A stretch of 10,227 nucleotides of DNA from CAYXTC01 sp964468405 (GCA_964468405.1 CAYXTC010000018.1:1-10227), one strand, 5' to 3'; positions 1 to 6,293 are shown, numbered from the stretch's first letter. Translations and numbers: made by a program. The notes: generated by a model from the sequence alone, not told the origin.

Positions 1-33
1 AATATCTTTTTCATATATCTTTGAAGTTAACAT
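1..33 (-). CDS. Possible 5' end of a divergent gene, cut by the window edge
   Basis: On the minus strand an ATG at 33 opens a frame of 11 codons (MLTSKIYEKDI) with no stop before the window edge. It would be transcribed divergently from the gene at 130, which fits the roughly 96 bp non-coding stretch between them. No Shine-Dalgarno site is visible. Eleven residues are too few to assign a family. The alternative is that this is non-coding, or that the plus strand here holds the last 19 codons of an upstream gene ending with TAA at 59-61. Confidence 0.3.
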   Translation of the reverse strand, partial: MLTSKIYEKDI

Positions 34-68
34 AGAATTATTAAGAAGGCAAGAGTCTTAAGAAACAA

Positions 69-97
69 TTGAAAATTGGGATAATTAATGCTAAAAT
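69..97 (+). promoter_or_regulatory. Sigma-70-type promoter of the MBL-gyrA operon
   Basis: TTGAAA at 69-74 and TAAAAT at 92-97 are separated by 17 bp, and each matches the sigma-70 consensus at five of six positions. Transcription would begin near 104, leaving a leader of about 26 nt before the ATG at 130. It is the only strong promoter I see ahead of the four closely linked plus-strand genes, so it probably drives all of them, including gyrA. Confidence 0.6.
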
Positions 98-129
98 AAA
101 GGAATTAATCCATTATTGTTAAAAAACAT

Positions 130-747
130 ATGAATATTAATTGGTACGGTCAGACCTGTTTTAAAATAGTCTCGCGAAAAGGCAGAGATGAGTCTTTAAA
201 TATTTTAATAGATCCTTTGGGCAAGGGAACGGGTCTTCGGGGGCCTAAGGCAGAGTGTGATATAATGATGATCACAAACCCGAAGATCTCTAAAGACGGA
301 GTCAATTGTTTTTTGATTTCAGGACCCGGAGAATACGACGTTGACGGATGCTATGTCCGAGGCATCCCCTCTTATAATGAAACGAAAAACACTATTTATA
401 TCATTGAAACAGAAAATCTGACTCTCTGCCACTTGGGAATGCTGAAACAAAAAGAACTGAATCCGGAGCAGGTGGAGGCCATAGGGGATGTTGATATCTT
501 AATGGTGCCGGTAGGAGGAGGAGAGTCTCTTGACGGGAAAGAGGCTCTTAAAATAATGACTCAGGTAGAGCCCAGGATTACTATTCCTATGTATTACAAG
601 ATTCCGAAATTAAAAACAAAACTGAATGCTTTAGAGGGCTTTCTTAAGGAAGCCGGAGTTAAAAATATTGAGCCCCTTCCCAAACTTAATATTAAGAAAA
701 AAGACATTCCTGCAGACTCTGCCAAGATTATTAGTTTAAAACCCTAG
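130..747 (+). CDS. Metallo-beta-lactamase-fold protein with a degenerate metal site
   Basis: This 205-residue protein resembles the short single-domain MBL-fold hydrolases common in CPR genomes (UPF0173/Lactamase_B_3-like). The N-terminal strand with WYGQTCFKI (5-13), LIDPL (26-30), SGPGEYDVDG (64-73), the NTIYIIE strand (87-93), LCHLG (99-103), VDILMVPVGG (121-130) and IPMYYKIP (152-159) follow that family in order. The catalytic ligands are missing. The expected (S/T)HxHxDH loop reads TNPKISK (49-55), the Asp after LCHLG is Met104, and the IPMHY histidine is Tyr155. Only His101 remains. The fold is probably intact, but hydrolytic activity looks lost, so a structural, binding or regulatory role is inferred. 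The ATG at 130 follows the promoter closely, with no Shine-Dalgarno. The protein is cytoplasmic: no signal peptide or TM segment is seen. Confidence 0.8.
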   Translation: MNINWYGQTCFKIVSRKGRDESLNILIDPLGKGTGLRGPKAECDIMMITNPKISKDGVNCFLISGPGEYDVDGCYVRGIPSYNETKNTIYIIETENLTLCHLGMLKQKELNPEQVEAIGDVDILMVPVGGGESLDGKEALKIMTQVEPRITIPMYYKIPKLKTKLNALEGFLKEAGVKNIEPLPKLNIKKKDIPADSAKIISLKP

Positions 748-751
748 TTTT

Positions 752-1054
752 GTGAAGTTTTTGAAGAAAATTCAGCAACTGCCACCTCGCAAAAAGAAGA
801 TCATTCTGTGGACAGTTGTTATAACTTTAGGAATATTGTTATGCGTTTTCTGGGTTTTTAATATCAGGAAATCTGTGGCTAAACTTCAGACAGAGGGCCT
901 GCAGGAGGATATAGAGAAAGGAGGGGAAACCATAAAAAAAGATCTCGGAGAATTTCCCAAAATTGAGATCTCCGAAGAGGACGAAGAAAAATTCCAAGAA
1001 TTCTTAAAAGACGTTGAAAAAGAAACCAATGGCGAACAAGAAAAACAACAATAA
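752..1054 (+). CDS. Small single-pass membrane protein with acidic C-terminal tail
   Basis: This is an unrecognised 100-residue protein. It has a basic N-terminus (KFLKK, then PPRKKK at 11-16), one hydrophobic segment at about 17-37, then a long polar, strongly acidic tail rich in Glu/Lys that is likely helical or coiled coil. By the positive-inside rule the N-terminus is cytoplasmic and the tail lies outside. The start is GTG at 752, only 4 nt after the stop of the MBL gene and without a Shine-Dalgarno site, so translation is probably coupled. Its 3' end overlaps the start of gyrA by 26 bp in another frame. The function cannot be inferred; the topology resembles small scaffold or divisome-type bitopic proteins, but that is only a shape comparison. 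Confidence 0.65.
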   Translation: MKFLKKIQQLPPRKKKIILWTVVITLGILLCVFWVFNIRKSVAKLQTEGLQEDIEKGGETIKKDLGEFPKIEISEEDEEKFQEFLKDVEKETNGEQEKQQ

Positions 1055-3494
1055 AGAAATTAAAAAATCTGAAGTGTACTCCAGGGAGATAGTAGATGAG
1101 ATGAAGACATCTTACATCGACTATGCGATGTCGGTTATTGTCAGCCGGGCTCTCCCTGACATTCGGGACGGAATGAAACCTGTCCACAGGAGAATACTTT
1201 ATGCTATGTACGGCATGGGGCTTTCTCCCGGAGGAAGTTTTAGGAAGTCTGCTGCAGTGACAGGTGAGGTTTTGGGTAAGTATCATCCCCATGGGGATAT
1301 GGCAGTTTACGACACTATTGCCCGCATGGCTCAGGATTTCTCTTTAAGATACCCCCTGGTAATAGGTCAAGGAAATTGGGGATCAATCGACGGAGATCCT
1401 CCGGCTGCTGCGAGATACACAGAGTGTAAATTAAGCAAAATAGGGGAAGAACTGCTTAGAAACATTGAGAAAGACACGGTGGACTTTATGGATAATTATG
1501 ACGGCACCAAGCAAGAGCCTACTGTTCTTCCTTCTCCTTTCCCCCAACTTCTATTAAACGGCGCCGTGGGTATTGCAGTAGGAATGGCGACCAATATTCC
1601 TACTCACAATCTTACCGAAGTATGCGAAGCAGCAATTCATCTATTAAAAAATCCCAAAGCCACGACCGAAGACCTTTTTGAGTTTATACAAGGACCTGAT
1701 TTTCCTACAGGGGGGGCCATATACGGTAAAAAGGATATTATTTCCGCTTATTCTCAAGGGAAGGGCAGGATAATAAACAGAGGGAAAGCAGAAATTATAG
1801 AGAATAAGAAAAAAAGTGACCAGATTGTAATCACAGAAATTCCTTATCAGGTCCAGAAAGCAAAATTGGTACAGCAGATAGCAAAACTGGTCCAGGATAA
1901 GAAAATAGACGGAATAAAAGATGTCAGAGACGAGTCCGACAAAGATGGCCTGAGAATAGCGCTGGACCTTCAAAGAGGAGCCTATCCCAAAAAGATTCTT
2001 AACAGGCTTTATAAGTTTACAGATATTCAGAAGAGCTTCTATTTGAACATGATTGCTCTGGTGGACGGTATCCAGCCCAGGCTGCTTTCTCTTGTAGATC
2101 TTCTTAGTTACTTTTTAGATCATAGGAAAAAAGTAATTTACAGAAGAACTAGGTTTGATCTGGAAAAATCCAAAGCCAGGGAGCATATTTTGGAAGGGCT
2201 CCACAAATGTTTGAATAAGATTGACGAGGTCATCAAGACCATTAAGGCCTCAGAGAACAGAGAGGATGCTCAGAAGAAATTAATGAAAAAGTTTAAACTT
2301 TCTGAGATTCAAGCCAATGCTATTTTAGACACCAAGCTTTCTTCTCTGGCAAAACTGGAAAGGAAGAATATAGAAGACGAGCTTAAAAAAATCAGGGCAA
2401 GGATTAAAGAATTGACCGCTATTTTAAAGAGTCCCGCAAAAATTAAGAAAGTAGTAGAAAAAGAACTTAAAGAGGATAAAGAAAAATATGGGGACGAAAG
2501 GAGAACCAAGGTCTACGTCCAAAAACTAGGAGAAATTGCAGAAGAGGATTTAATACCCCAGGAAGAGACCATTATTACCCTAACCAAAGGGGGGTACATT
2601 AAAAGGGTTAGCCCCAGTATTTATAAGATCCAAAAGAGAGGAGGCAAGGGAATTTTAGGCATGAAGACAATGCAGGACGACATTGTAGAACATTTCCTTT
2701 TGGCTCAGACCCACGATTCTATGCTTTTCTTTACAGACTCCGGCAAAGTTTTCAGAACCCTTGCTTATGAAATTCCCAAGGGAACAAGGGTTTCCCGGGG
2801 TAGGGGCCTCTTAAACTTTTTAGAATTGTCCTCCGGGGAGAGAGTCCTTTCCCTGCAGCCTTTAGGGAAAGAGGACTCAGATTACGGATTTAAGAATTTA
2901 GTGATGCTTACTGAAAATGGTATAATAAAAAAGACCCCTTTAGAGGCCTTTAAAAATATTCATCGTTCAGGATTAATAGCCCTTAAATTAAGGAAAAACG
3001 ATCTTTTGAAAAAAACAGTGAAGACAACAGGAAGGGACGATATTGTTATTGTAACCCGGAAAGGGAAATCGATCAGGATAAAAGAAAAAGACGTGAGAAC
3101 AATGGGAAGAACGGCAGCCGGCCTGATAGGCATTAGAATGGCAAAAGGAGACAAGGTGGTTTCTATGGATGTAATCGGCAAGGAGGAAAAGAAGCCCCAG
3201 CATCTGCTGGTAATAACCGAAAAGGGATACGGCAAAAGAACAGGAATTAAAGAATACCGCATTCAGGGAAGAGGGGGCACTGGCATAAAAACCGCCAATG
3301 TCACCTCCAAGACAGGAGACATAGTAGCCGCCCGCATGTTAAGGGAAGAGGAGGACCTTATTATTATCTCAGAAAAAGGTCACGTAATCAGGACAAAAAT
3401 ATCCTCAATCCCTAAATTGAGCAGGGTCACCCAAGGGGTAAGAATAATGAGGTTAGCAGAAGGCGACAAAGTCGTCTCCACCGCCTTTATATGA
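1029..3494 (+). CDS. gyrA: DNA gyrase subunit A
   Basis: GyrA is the DNA-cleaving and -rejoining subunit of the A2B2 gyrase that introduces negative supercoils using ATP hydrolysed by GyrB (not in this window). The 821-residue product has the winged-helix/tower breakage-reunion region up to about residue 500 and a C-terminal beta-pinwheel from about 510. The catalytic tyrosine is Tyr130 in AAARYTE. The GyrA box QKRGGKG (535-541) separates it from ParC and predicts DNA wrapping. The quinolone-determining stretch KYHPHGDMAVYD (84-95) has Met91 where E. coli has Ser83; Asp95 matches Asp87. An in-frame TTG at 1014 would add five residues, but the ATG at 1029 gives the more usual start. The start lies inside the preceding gene and the TGA stop overlaps the next ATG, so the genes are co-transcribed. 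Arginine is mostly AGA/AGG. Confidence 0.97.
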   Translation: MANKKNNNKEIKKSEVYSREIVDEMKTSYIDYAMSVIVSRALPDIRDGMKPVHRRILYAMYGMGLSPGGSFRKSAAVTGEVLGKYHPHGDMAVYDTIARMAQDFSLRYPLVIGQGNWGSIDGDPPAAARYTECKLSKIGEELLRNIEKDTVDFMDNYDGTKQEPTVLPSPFPQLLLNGAVGIAVGMATNIPTHNLTEVCEAAIHLLKNPKATTEDLFEFIQGPDFPTGGAIYGKKDIISAYSQGKGRIINRGKAEIIENKKKSDQIVITEIPYQVQKAKLVQQIAKLVQDKKIDGIKDVRDESDKDGLRIALDLQRGAYPKKILNRLYKFTDIQKSFYLNMIALVDGIQPRLLSLVDLLSYFLDHRKKVIYRRTRFDLEKSKAREHILEGLHKCLNKIDEVIKTIKASENREDAQKKLMKKFKLSEIQANAILDTKLSSLAKLERKNIEDELKKIRARIKELTAILKSPAKIKKVVEKELKEDKEKYGDERRTKVYVQKLGEIAEEDLIPQEETIITLTKGGYIKRVSPSIYKIQKRGGKGILGMKTMQDDIVEHFLLAQTHDSMLFFTDSGKVFRTLAYEIPKGTRVSRGRGLLNFLELSSGERVLSLQPLGKEDSDYGFKNLVMLTENGIIKKTPLEAFKNIHRSGLIALKLRKNDLLKKTVKTTGRDDIVIVTRKGKSIRIKEKDVRTMGRTAAGLIGIRMAKGDKVVSMDVIGKEEKKPQHLLVITEKGYGKRTGIKEYRIQGRGGTGIKTANVTSKTGDIVAARMLREEEDLIIISEKGHVIRTKISSIPKLSRVTQGVRIMRLAEGDKVVSTAFI

Positions 3495-3997
3495 GTTTCT
3501 TAAAACCAGAAGAGATTTTAAAAGAAGTCCCTCTAAAGCCGGATACTGTAGCAGCAGAATTCGGATGCGGGGCGGGCGGTTTTGTTATTCCTCTGGCCAA
3601 AAGAATAGAAGAGGGATTCGTTTATGCTATTGATGTTCAGGAAGAGCCCCTTAATGTATTAAAGAGCAAGTTTGTCGCAGAAAAACTTTCTAATATTAAG
3701 ATAGTAAAGGCAGATTTGGAGAAAAACTCTACCTTGAGAGATGAATCAGTAGATTTAGTGATTATTTCCAATACTCTTTCCCAGGCAGAAGACAAAAAGG
3801 CCATGATCTCAGAAGCCAAAAGGGTTTTAAAGCCAGGGGGTACATTAGTTGTGGTTGATTGGGTGGAGTCCGCCCCGCAGGGGCCGGACCAGAAAGTGTC
3901 CCAAGAGGAAGTAAAGGAAATGGCAGAAGGTTTTAAATCTTTAAACAGTATTTATGCCGGGCAGTATCATTACGGATTAATTTTTGAAAAAGAGTAG
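3491..3997 (+). CDS. Class I SAM-dependent methyltransferase
   Basis: This is a 168-residue Rossmann-fold methyltransferase of the Methyltransf_11/25 or UbiE-like type. Motif I is AAEFGCGAGGF (21-31), the SAM-binding glycine loop. The acidic residue after beta-2 is Asp48 in VYAID. VKADLEK (72-78) is the adenine-contacting region, VDLVIISNTLSQ (87-98) is the post-II strand, and RVLKPGGTLVVVDW (111-124) is motif III. The protein has little beyond the core, so its substrate cannot be told; the lack of extra domains favours a small molecule or a simple protein target. Its ATG overlaps the gyrA stop (ATGA), which indicates coupled translation and the same operon. No Shine-Dalgarno site is present. 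The adjacency to gyrA does not by itself show a gyrase-related role. Confidence 0.85.
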   Translation: MSFLKPEEILKEVPLKPDTVAAEFGCGAGGFVIPLAKRIEEGFVYAIDVQEEPLNVLKSKFVAEKLSNIKIVKADLEKNSTLRDESVDLVIISNTLSQAEDKKAMISEAKRVLKPGGTLVVVDWVESAPQGPDQKVSQEEVKEMAEGFKSLNSIYAGQYHYGLIFEKE

Positions 3998-4011
3998 TTT
4001 TTATGTATAAT
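3984..4011 (+). promoter_or_regulatory. Internal promoter for the small membrane protein gene
   Basis: TTGAAA at 3984-3989 and a perfect TATAAT at 4006-4011 are spaced 16 bp apart, across the end of the methyltransferase gene. Transcription would start near 4018-4020, at or just before the ATG at 4021, giving a leaderless or nearly leaderless mRNA. It would also lie downstream of the alternative ATG at 4003. Confidence 0.55.
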
Positions 4012-4020
4012 ATAAAAAGC

Positions 4021-4362
4021 ATGAAAAAACACTTTTTAGTATTTATTCTCCTTTTCATACCTTTAATGGTGAGCGCTGTAACCATTGAAAACCCCATAGA
4101 GGCTGATACTTTTACAGAATTGATAGGCAGGATTATTGATTTCCTCTTTGCTTTAGGAATGGTAGTTGCCCCGATTATGCTTATTATTTCAGGGTTTTAC
4201 TTTATAACCGCCCAGGGCAGGCCCGAGAAGATAGAAACTGCCAAAAAGATAATTCTTTGGACATTAATCGGTCTTGGTATTATAATAGGAGCAAAGGGGA
4301 TGATTGAGTTTTTCCACAAAGTTGTTGTAGGGGAAGAACTTCAACCGCCCCCCAGACCATAG
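4021..4362 (+). CDS. Small secreted/membrane protein, VirB2/TrbC pilin-like topology
   Basis: The product is 113 residues. It has a clear signal peptide (MKKH, hydrophobic 5-17, SA near 18-19), then hydrophobic segments at about 41-64 and 76-96 separated by a conserved-looking loop TAQGRPEKIETAKK (63-76), and a proline-rich tail (EELQPPPRP). A signal peptide followed by two TM helices with a short charged cytoplasmic loop is the layout of VirB2/TrbC-type pilin subunits. Many CPR genomes carry small proteins with this Gly-(x)-Pro-Glu-Lys loop annotated that way. I infer the resemblance from topology and loop, not from a search. An in-frame ATG at 4003 would add six residues (MYNIKS). I prefer 4021 because it starts the signal peptide directly and lies just after the -10 box. 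No type IV secretion genes are seen here. Confidence 0.7.
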   Translation: MKKHFLVFILLFIPLMVSAVTIENPIEADTFTELIGRIIDFLFALGMVVAPIMLIISGFYFITAQGRPEKIETAKKIILWTLIGLGIIIGAKGMIEFFHKVVVGEELQPPPRP

Positions 4363-4406
4363 GATAAAATCAGAAAAGGTCGAAGATTAAACTTAAAAAG
4401 TGAATT

Positions 4407-4435
4407 ATGAAAAAGATTTTATTAAACGTTGCCTC
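4407..4435 (+). CDS. Truncated gene start running into the assembly gap
   Basis: ATG at 4407 followed by AAA AAG ATT TTA TTA reads MKKILLNVAS before the N run. A Met-Lys-Lys start followed by hydrophobic residues looks like the first part of a signal peptide. It lies 44 nt after the previous gene and is AT-rich like the genes to its left. It is in a different frame from the gene after the gap. It may encode another small exported protein, possibly a relative of its left neighbour, but ten residues cannot show this. Confidence 0.4.
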
Positions 4436-4535
4436 NNNNNNNNNNNNNNNNNNNNNNNNNNNNNNNNNNNNNNNNNNNNNNNNNNNNNNNNNNNNNNNNN
4501 NNNNNNNNNNNNNNNNNNNNNNNNNNNNNNNNNNN
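4436..4535. other. Assembly gap (100 N)
   Basis: There are exactly 100 undetermined bases, the conventional placeholder for a scaffold gap of unknown length. The true distance between the flanks, and whether they really adjoin, cannot be known from this sequence. The left flank is AT-rich; the gene to the right is GC-richer with different codon use. Confidence 0.97.
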
Positions 4536-4565
4536 AAAGGTCGAGTTACGCAATAAAAAATTAAA

Positions 4566-4571
4566 TATAAT
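4566..4571 (+). promoter_or_regulatory. Possible -10 box of the DUF5667-like gene
   Basis: A perfect TATAAT hexamer sits 7 bp before the ATG at 4579. No convincing -35 is seen at the proper distance (only GTTACG-like sequence at 4545-4550), so this is tentative. If used, transcription would start at about 4578-4579 and give a leaderless mRNA. Confidence 0.35.
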
Positions 4572-4578
4572 GATGTAT

Positions 4579-5637
4579 ATGAGTAAAAAATTTATTGCGG
4601 TTGCCATACTCGGAGTATTTTTGTTCTCCGGCGTGGCAGGCGCGCAGACAAATGATTTGCCGGATCCCGGCACGCTTCCTGGCAGCCCGCTCTATTTCGT
4701 AAAGAGTTTTTTTGAAGGCGTAGGAACGTTCTTCACTTTCGGCGACAGCGCGAAAGCGGAGCGTTATCTTACGCTTGCAGAAAAGCGTCTTGCCGAAGCG
4801 CAAGCTCTGGCAGAGCAAGGCGATGAGCGAGCGCAGGCTACAGTTGCTCGCTATGAAGAACAGTACGCCGAAGCGAAGGATCGAGCCGGACGCACGGGCG
4901 AGATTGATCTTGAGGTTAAAGTAACAGACGCAACGACACGGCATCTTTCCGTGCTTGACCAAGTGCTTGAGCGCGTATCAGAGCAGGCTCGCGAGCATGT
5001 GCGCGAGGCTAAAGAGCGCACGATGACAGGCCAGATTGAAGCGTTGCGAGGCATTGCTCAGCGGGACCCCGAATCAGCAGCCGGCATTTTCGCGACGGCG
5101 GCCGAGGGACGCTTGCAGGCGGCACAGGCTAAAGCGGAACAGGGCGGAGATGACGAAGAAGAAGCCGAAGAAGTAGAAAAAGCACTCAACGAGTATGAAA
5201 AATACGCCCAGTTTGGAGAAGAAATTTCGCAGATTGCCCAAGGACTTAGAACAGGGGAGACAGAGGTGCGTACGCTCATTGAGCGCGCTACCGAGCAACA
5301 CCTCCAAGTGTTGGAGGATGTGAAGGAAGAGGTACCGCCACAAGCACAAGAGGGTATAAGCCGCGCAATGCAGAATGCGGAGCGCGTGAAGCAATTTTTG
5401 CCTTCTGATATTCCCGGTCGTGTTGGTCCAGGCGGCCAAGGAGAAGGCGTGCAAGAAGGGATTCCCCAAGAGCTAGAAAGCGAGGAGCAAGATGAGACGA
5501 ACGGCGGTGCGCCAACAGAAACACCCGGCGCAGGATCTATGCCGGAGGGAGTTGGCGGAGATGACGAAGACGAAGAAGCGGAGCAGGAGCAGCAGCAGGG
5601 CGGTCCGCCCGAAAATATTCCCGGAGCAAGGCCGTAA
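4579..5637 (+). CDS. Secreted DUF5667-like protein with a duplicated helical domain
   Basis: The product is 352 residues. A signal peptide (MSKKF, hydrophobic core, AGA at 20-22, likely cut before Gln23) is followed by LPDPGTLPGSPLYFVKSFFEGVG (27-49) and FFTFGDSAKAERYL, the hallmark N-terminus of DUF5667 proteins as I know them from CPR genomes. A long Ala/Glu/Gln/Arg-rich helical region follows, in two related copies (about 66-145 and 174-265), then a Gly/Pro/Glu-rich acidic tail (about 278-352). The function is unknown; it is probably extracellular or envelope-associated. ATGs at 4570 and 4573 are also in frame; 4579 is chosen because it begins the signal peptide and follows a TATAAT. Composition is foreign to the neighbours: 5041-5100 is 40/60 G+C and 19 of 21 arginine codons are CGN. 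It stands alone between the gap and a strong terminator. Confidence 0.8.
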   Translation: MSKKFIAVAILGVFLFSGVAGAQTNDLPDPGTLPGSPLYFVKSFFEGVGTFFTFGDSAKAERYLTLAEKRLAEAQALAEQGDERAQATVARYEEQYAEAKDRAGRTGEIDLEVKVTDATTRHLSVLDQVLERVSEQAREHVREAKERTMTGQIEALRGIAQRDPESAAGIFATAAEGRLQAAQAKAEQGGDDEEEAEEVEKALNEYEKYAQFGEEISQIAQGLRTGETEVRTLIERATEQHLQVLEDVKEEVPPQAQEGISRAMQNAERVKQFLPSDIPGRVGPGGQGEGVQEGIPQELESEEQDETNGGAPTETPGAGSMPEGVGGDDEDEEAEQEQQQGGPPENIPGARP

Positions 5638-5658
5638 CGTTTGTTTTGCAATACGGAG

Positions 5659-5688
5659 CTAAACGCCACCTCTGTGGCGTTTAGTTTT
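5659..5688 (+). terminator. Strong hairpin terminator after the DUF5667-like gene
   Basis: A perfect 11-bp stem (5659-5669 with 5674-5684), a CTCT tetraloop and a following TTTT form a textbook rho-independent terminator 21 nt after the stop at 5637. The stem is nearly symmetrical, and its 5' side is preceded by few A residues, so it acts mainly on the plus strand. Confidence 0.85.
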
Positions 5689-5715
5689 GTCCGGAGGCGT
5701 ATAATTCCGCAAACT

Positions 5716-5740
5716 AAAAACCCCTTTTTGAGGGGCTTTT
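5716..5740 (-). terminator. Terminator of the tsaD-valS-prsW-hsp20 unit, possibly bidirectional
   Basis: Read on the minus strand, CCCCT (5735-5731) pairs with AGGGG (5725-5721) around a 5-nt loop and is followed by TTTTT (5720-5716), starting 8 nt after the hsp20 stop. The plus strand also gives a short stem and a T-rich run (CTTTTAATTT), so it may stop readthrough from both sides. Confidence 0.8.
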
Positions 5741-5743
5741 AAT

Positions 5744-6292
5744 TTATTTTGGCTTTACTGATATTTTTCTTTTCTTCTCTCTTTCTATTTTAGGCATTCT
5801 TATTGTTAAAACGCCCTTGTTCATTGAGGCCTCTGCTCTGGAGTTGTCTACTTCTGCGGGGAGGATTATTTCTTTGGAAAATCTTCCCCAGTAACATTCT
5901 TTGTAAAAGTAATCTGCTTCTTGGTCGGCTGTGCTCTTTCTGACTCCCCGGATATCTACCCGGTCTTTTTCTATAGCAATATCCATATTTTCGGGGTCTA
6001 CTCCAGCAATAGCTGACTGGATCACCAAATCCTTATCCGTCTGGTACACATCAACCGTGAGTTCGCCTTCTGATTCAAACCATGATTCTTTTCTTTCAAC
6101 AGGCTTTTCAGAAGATTCCTTGCTCTTTTCTTCTTTGATCTTTACTTTCTTTGAGGAACCTTTCTCTTTGGACGAATTATCTTTTTTCTTTGCCTTAGGG
6201 CTGTTGCTCGCTGTGGTCACTTCGAATTCTTGGGAGGATTCTTCTTGGGGGCCCATGTCTTTTTGTAATTTATCTAAAAATGATTCGTCCAT
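5744..6292 (-). CDS. Hsp20/alpha-crystallin family small heat-shock protein
   Basis: This is an ATP-independent holdase chaperone of 182 residues. The alpha-crystallin domain runs from about 74 to 170: LTVDVYQTDKDLVIQSAIAG (78-97) with its following PENMDIAI, WGRFSKEIILP (135-145), and the signature A-x-x-x-x-GVLTIRMPK (154-168). The C-terminal ISV (177-179) fits the I-x-I/V motif that links dimers into oligomers. Residues 15-70 are unusual: a long Lys/Ser/Glu-rich, probably disordered stretch (KAKKKDNSSKEKGSSKKVKIKE region) replaces the short hydrophobic N-terminus usual for bacterial family members of about 140-160 residues. The ATG lies 1 bp after the PrsW-like stop, with no Shine-Dalgarno, so translation is coupled. 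It is the last gene before the terminator. No CIRCE-like or HrcA-type operator was seen. Confidence 0.92.
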   Translation of the reverse strand: MDESFLDKLQKDMGPQEESSQEFEVTTASNSPKAKKKDNSSKEKGSSKKVKIKEEKSKESSEKPVERKESWFESEGELTVDVYQTDKDLVIQSAIAGVDPENMDIAIEKDRVDIRGVRKSTADQEADYFYKECYWGRFSKEIILPAEVDNSRAEASMNKGVLTIRMPKIEREKKRKISVKPK

Positions 6293-6293
6293 A

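Noticed and set aside
41..61. Weak hairpin TTAAGA...TCTTAA upstream of the first gene
   Set aside because: A six-bp AT-rich stem with a 9-nt loop and no T run is expected by chance in this composition.
879..1292. Minus-strand open frame of 137 codons across the membrane-protein/gyrA junction
   Set aside because: It lies opposite clearly coding sequence (GyrA N-terminus) and shows no recognisable motif.
4429..4569. Extension of the DUF5667-like gene leftward through the N run to a TTG at 4429
   Set aside because: The frame is open only because N codons cannot stop. The signal peptide begins at 4579, and the left flank has its own ATG frame at 4407.
5058..5669. Long minus-strand open frame opposite the DUF5667-like gene (203 codons), with other shorter ones
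   Set aside because: It is a composition shadow of a GC-rich gene: the translation is Ser/Pro/Cys low complexity with no domain, while the plus frame has a signal peptide, family motifs and its own terminator.
5700..5705. TATAAT between the two terminators
   Set aside because: It has no suitable -35 and no gene downstream on the plus strand, only the second hairpin and an opposing gene.
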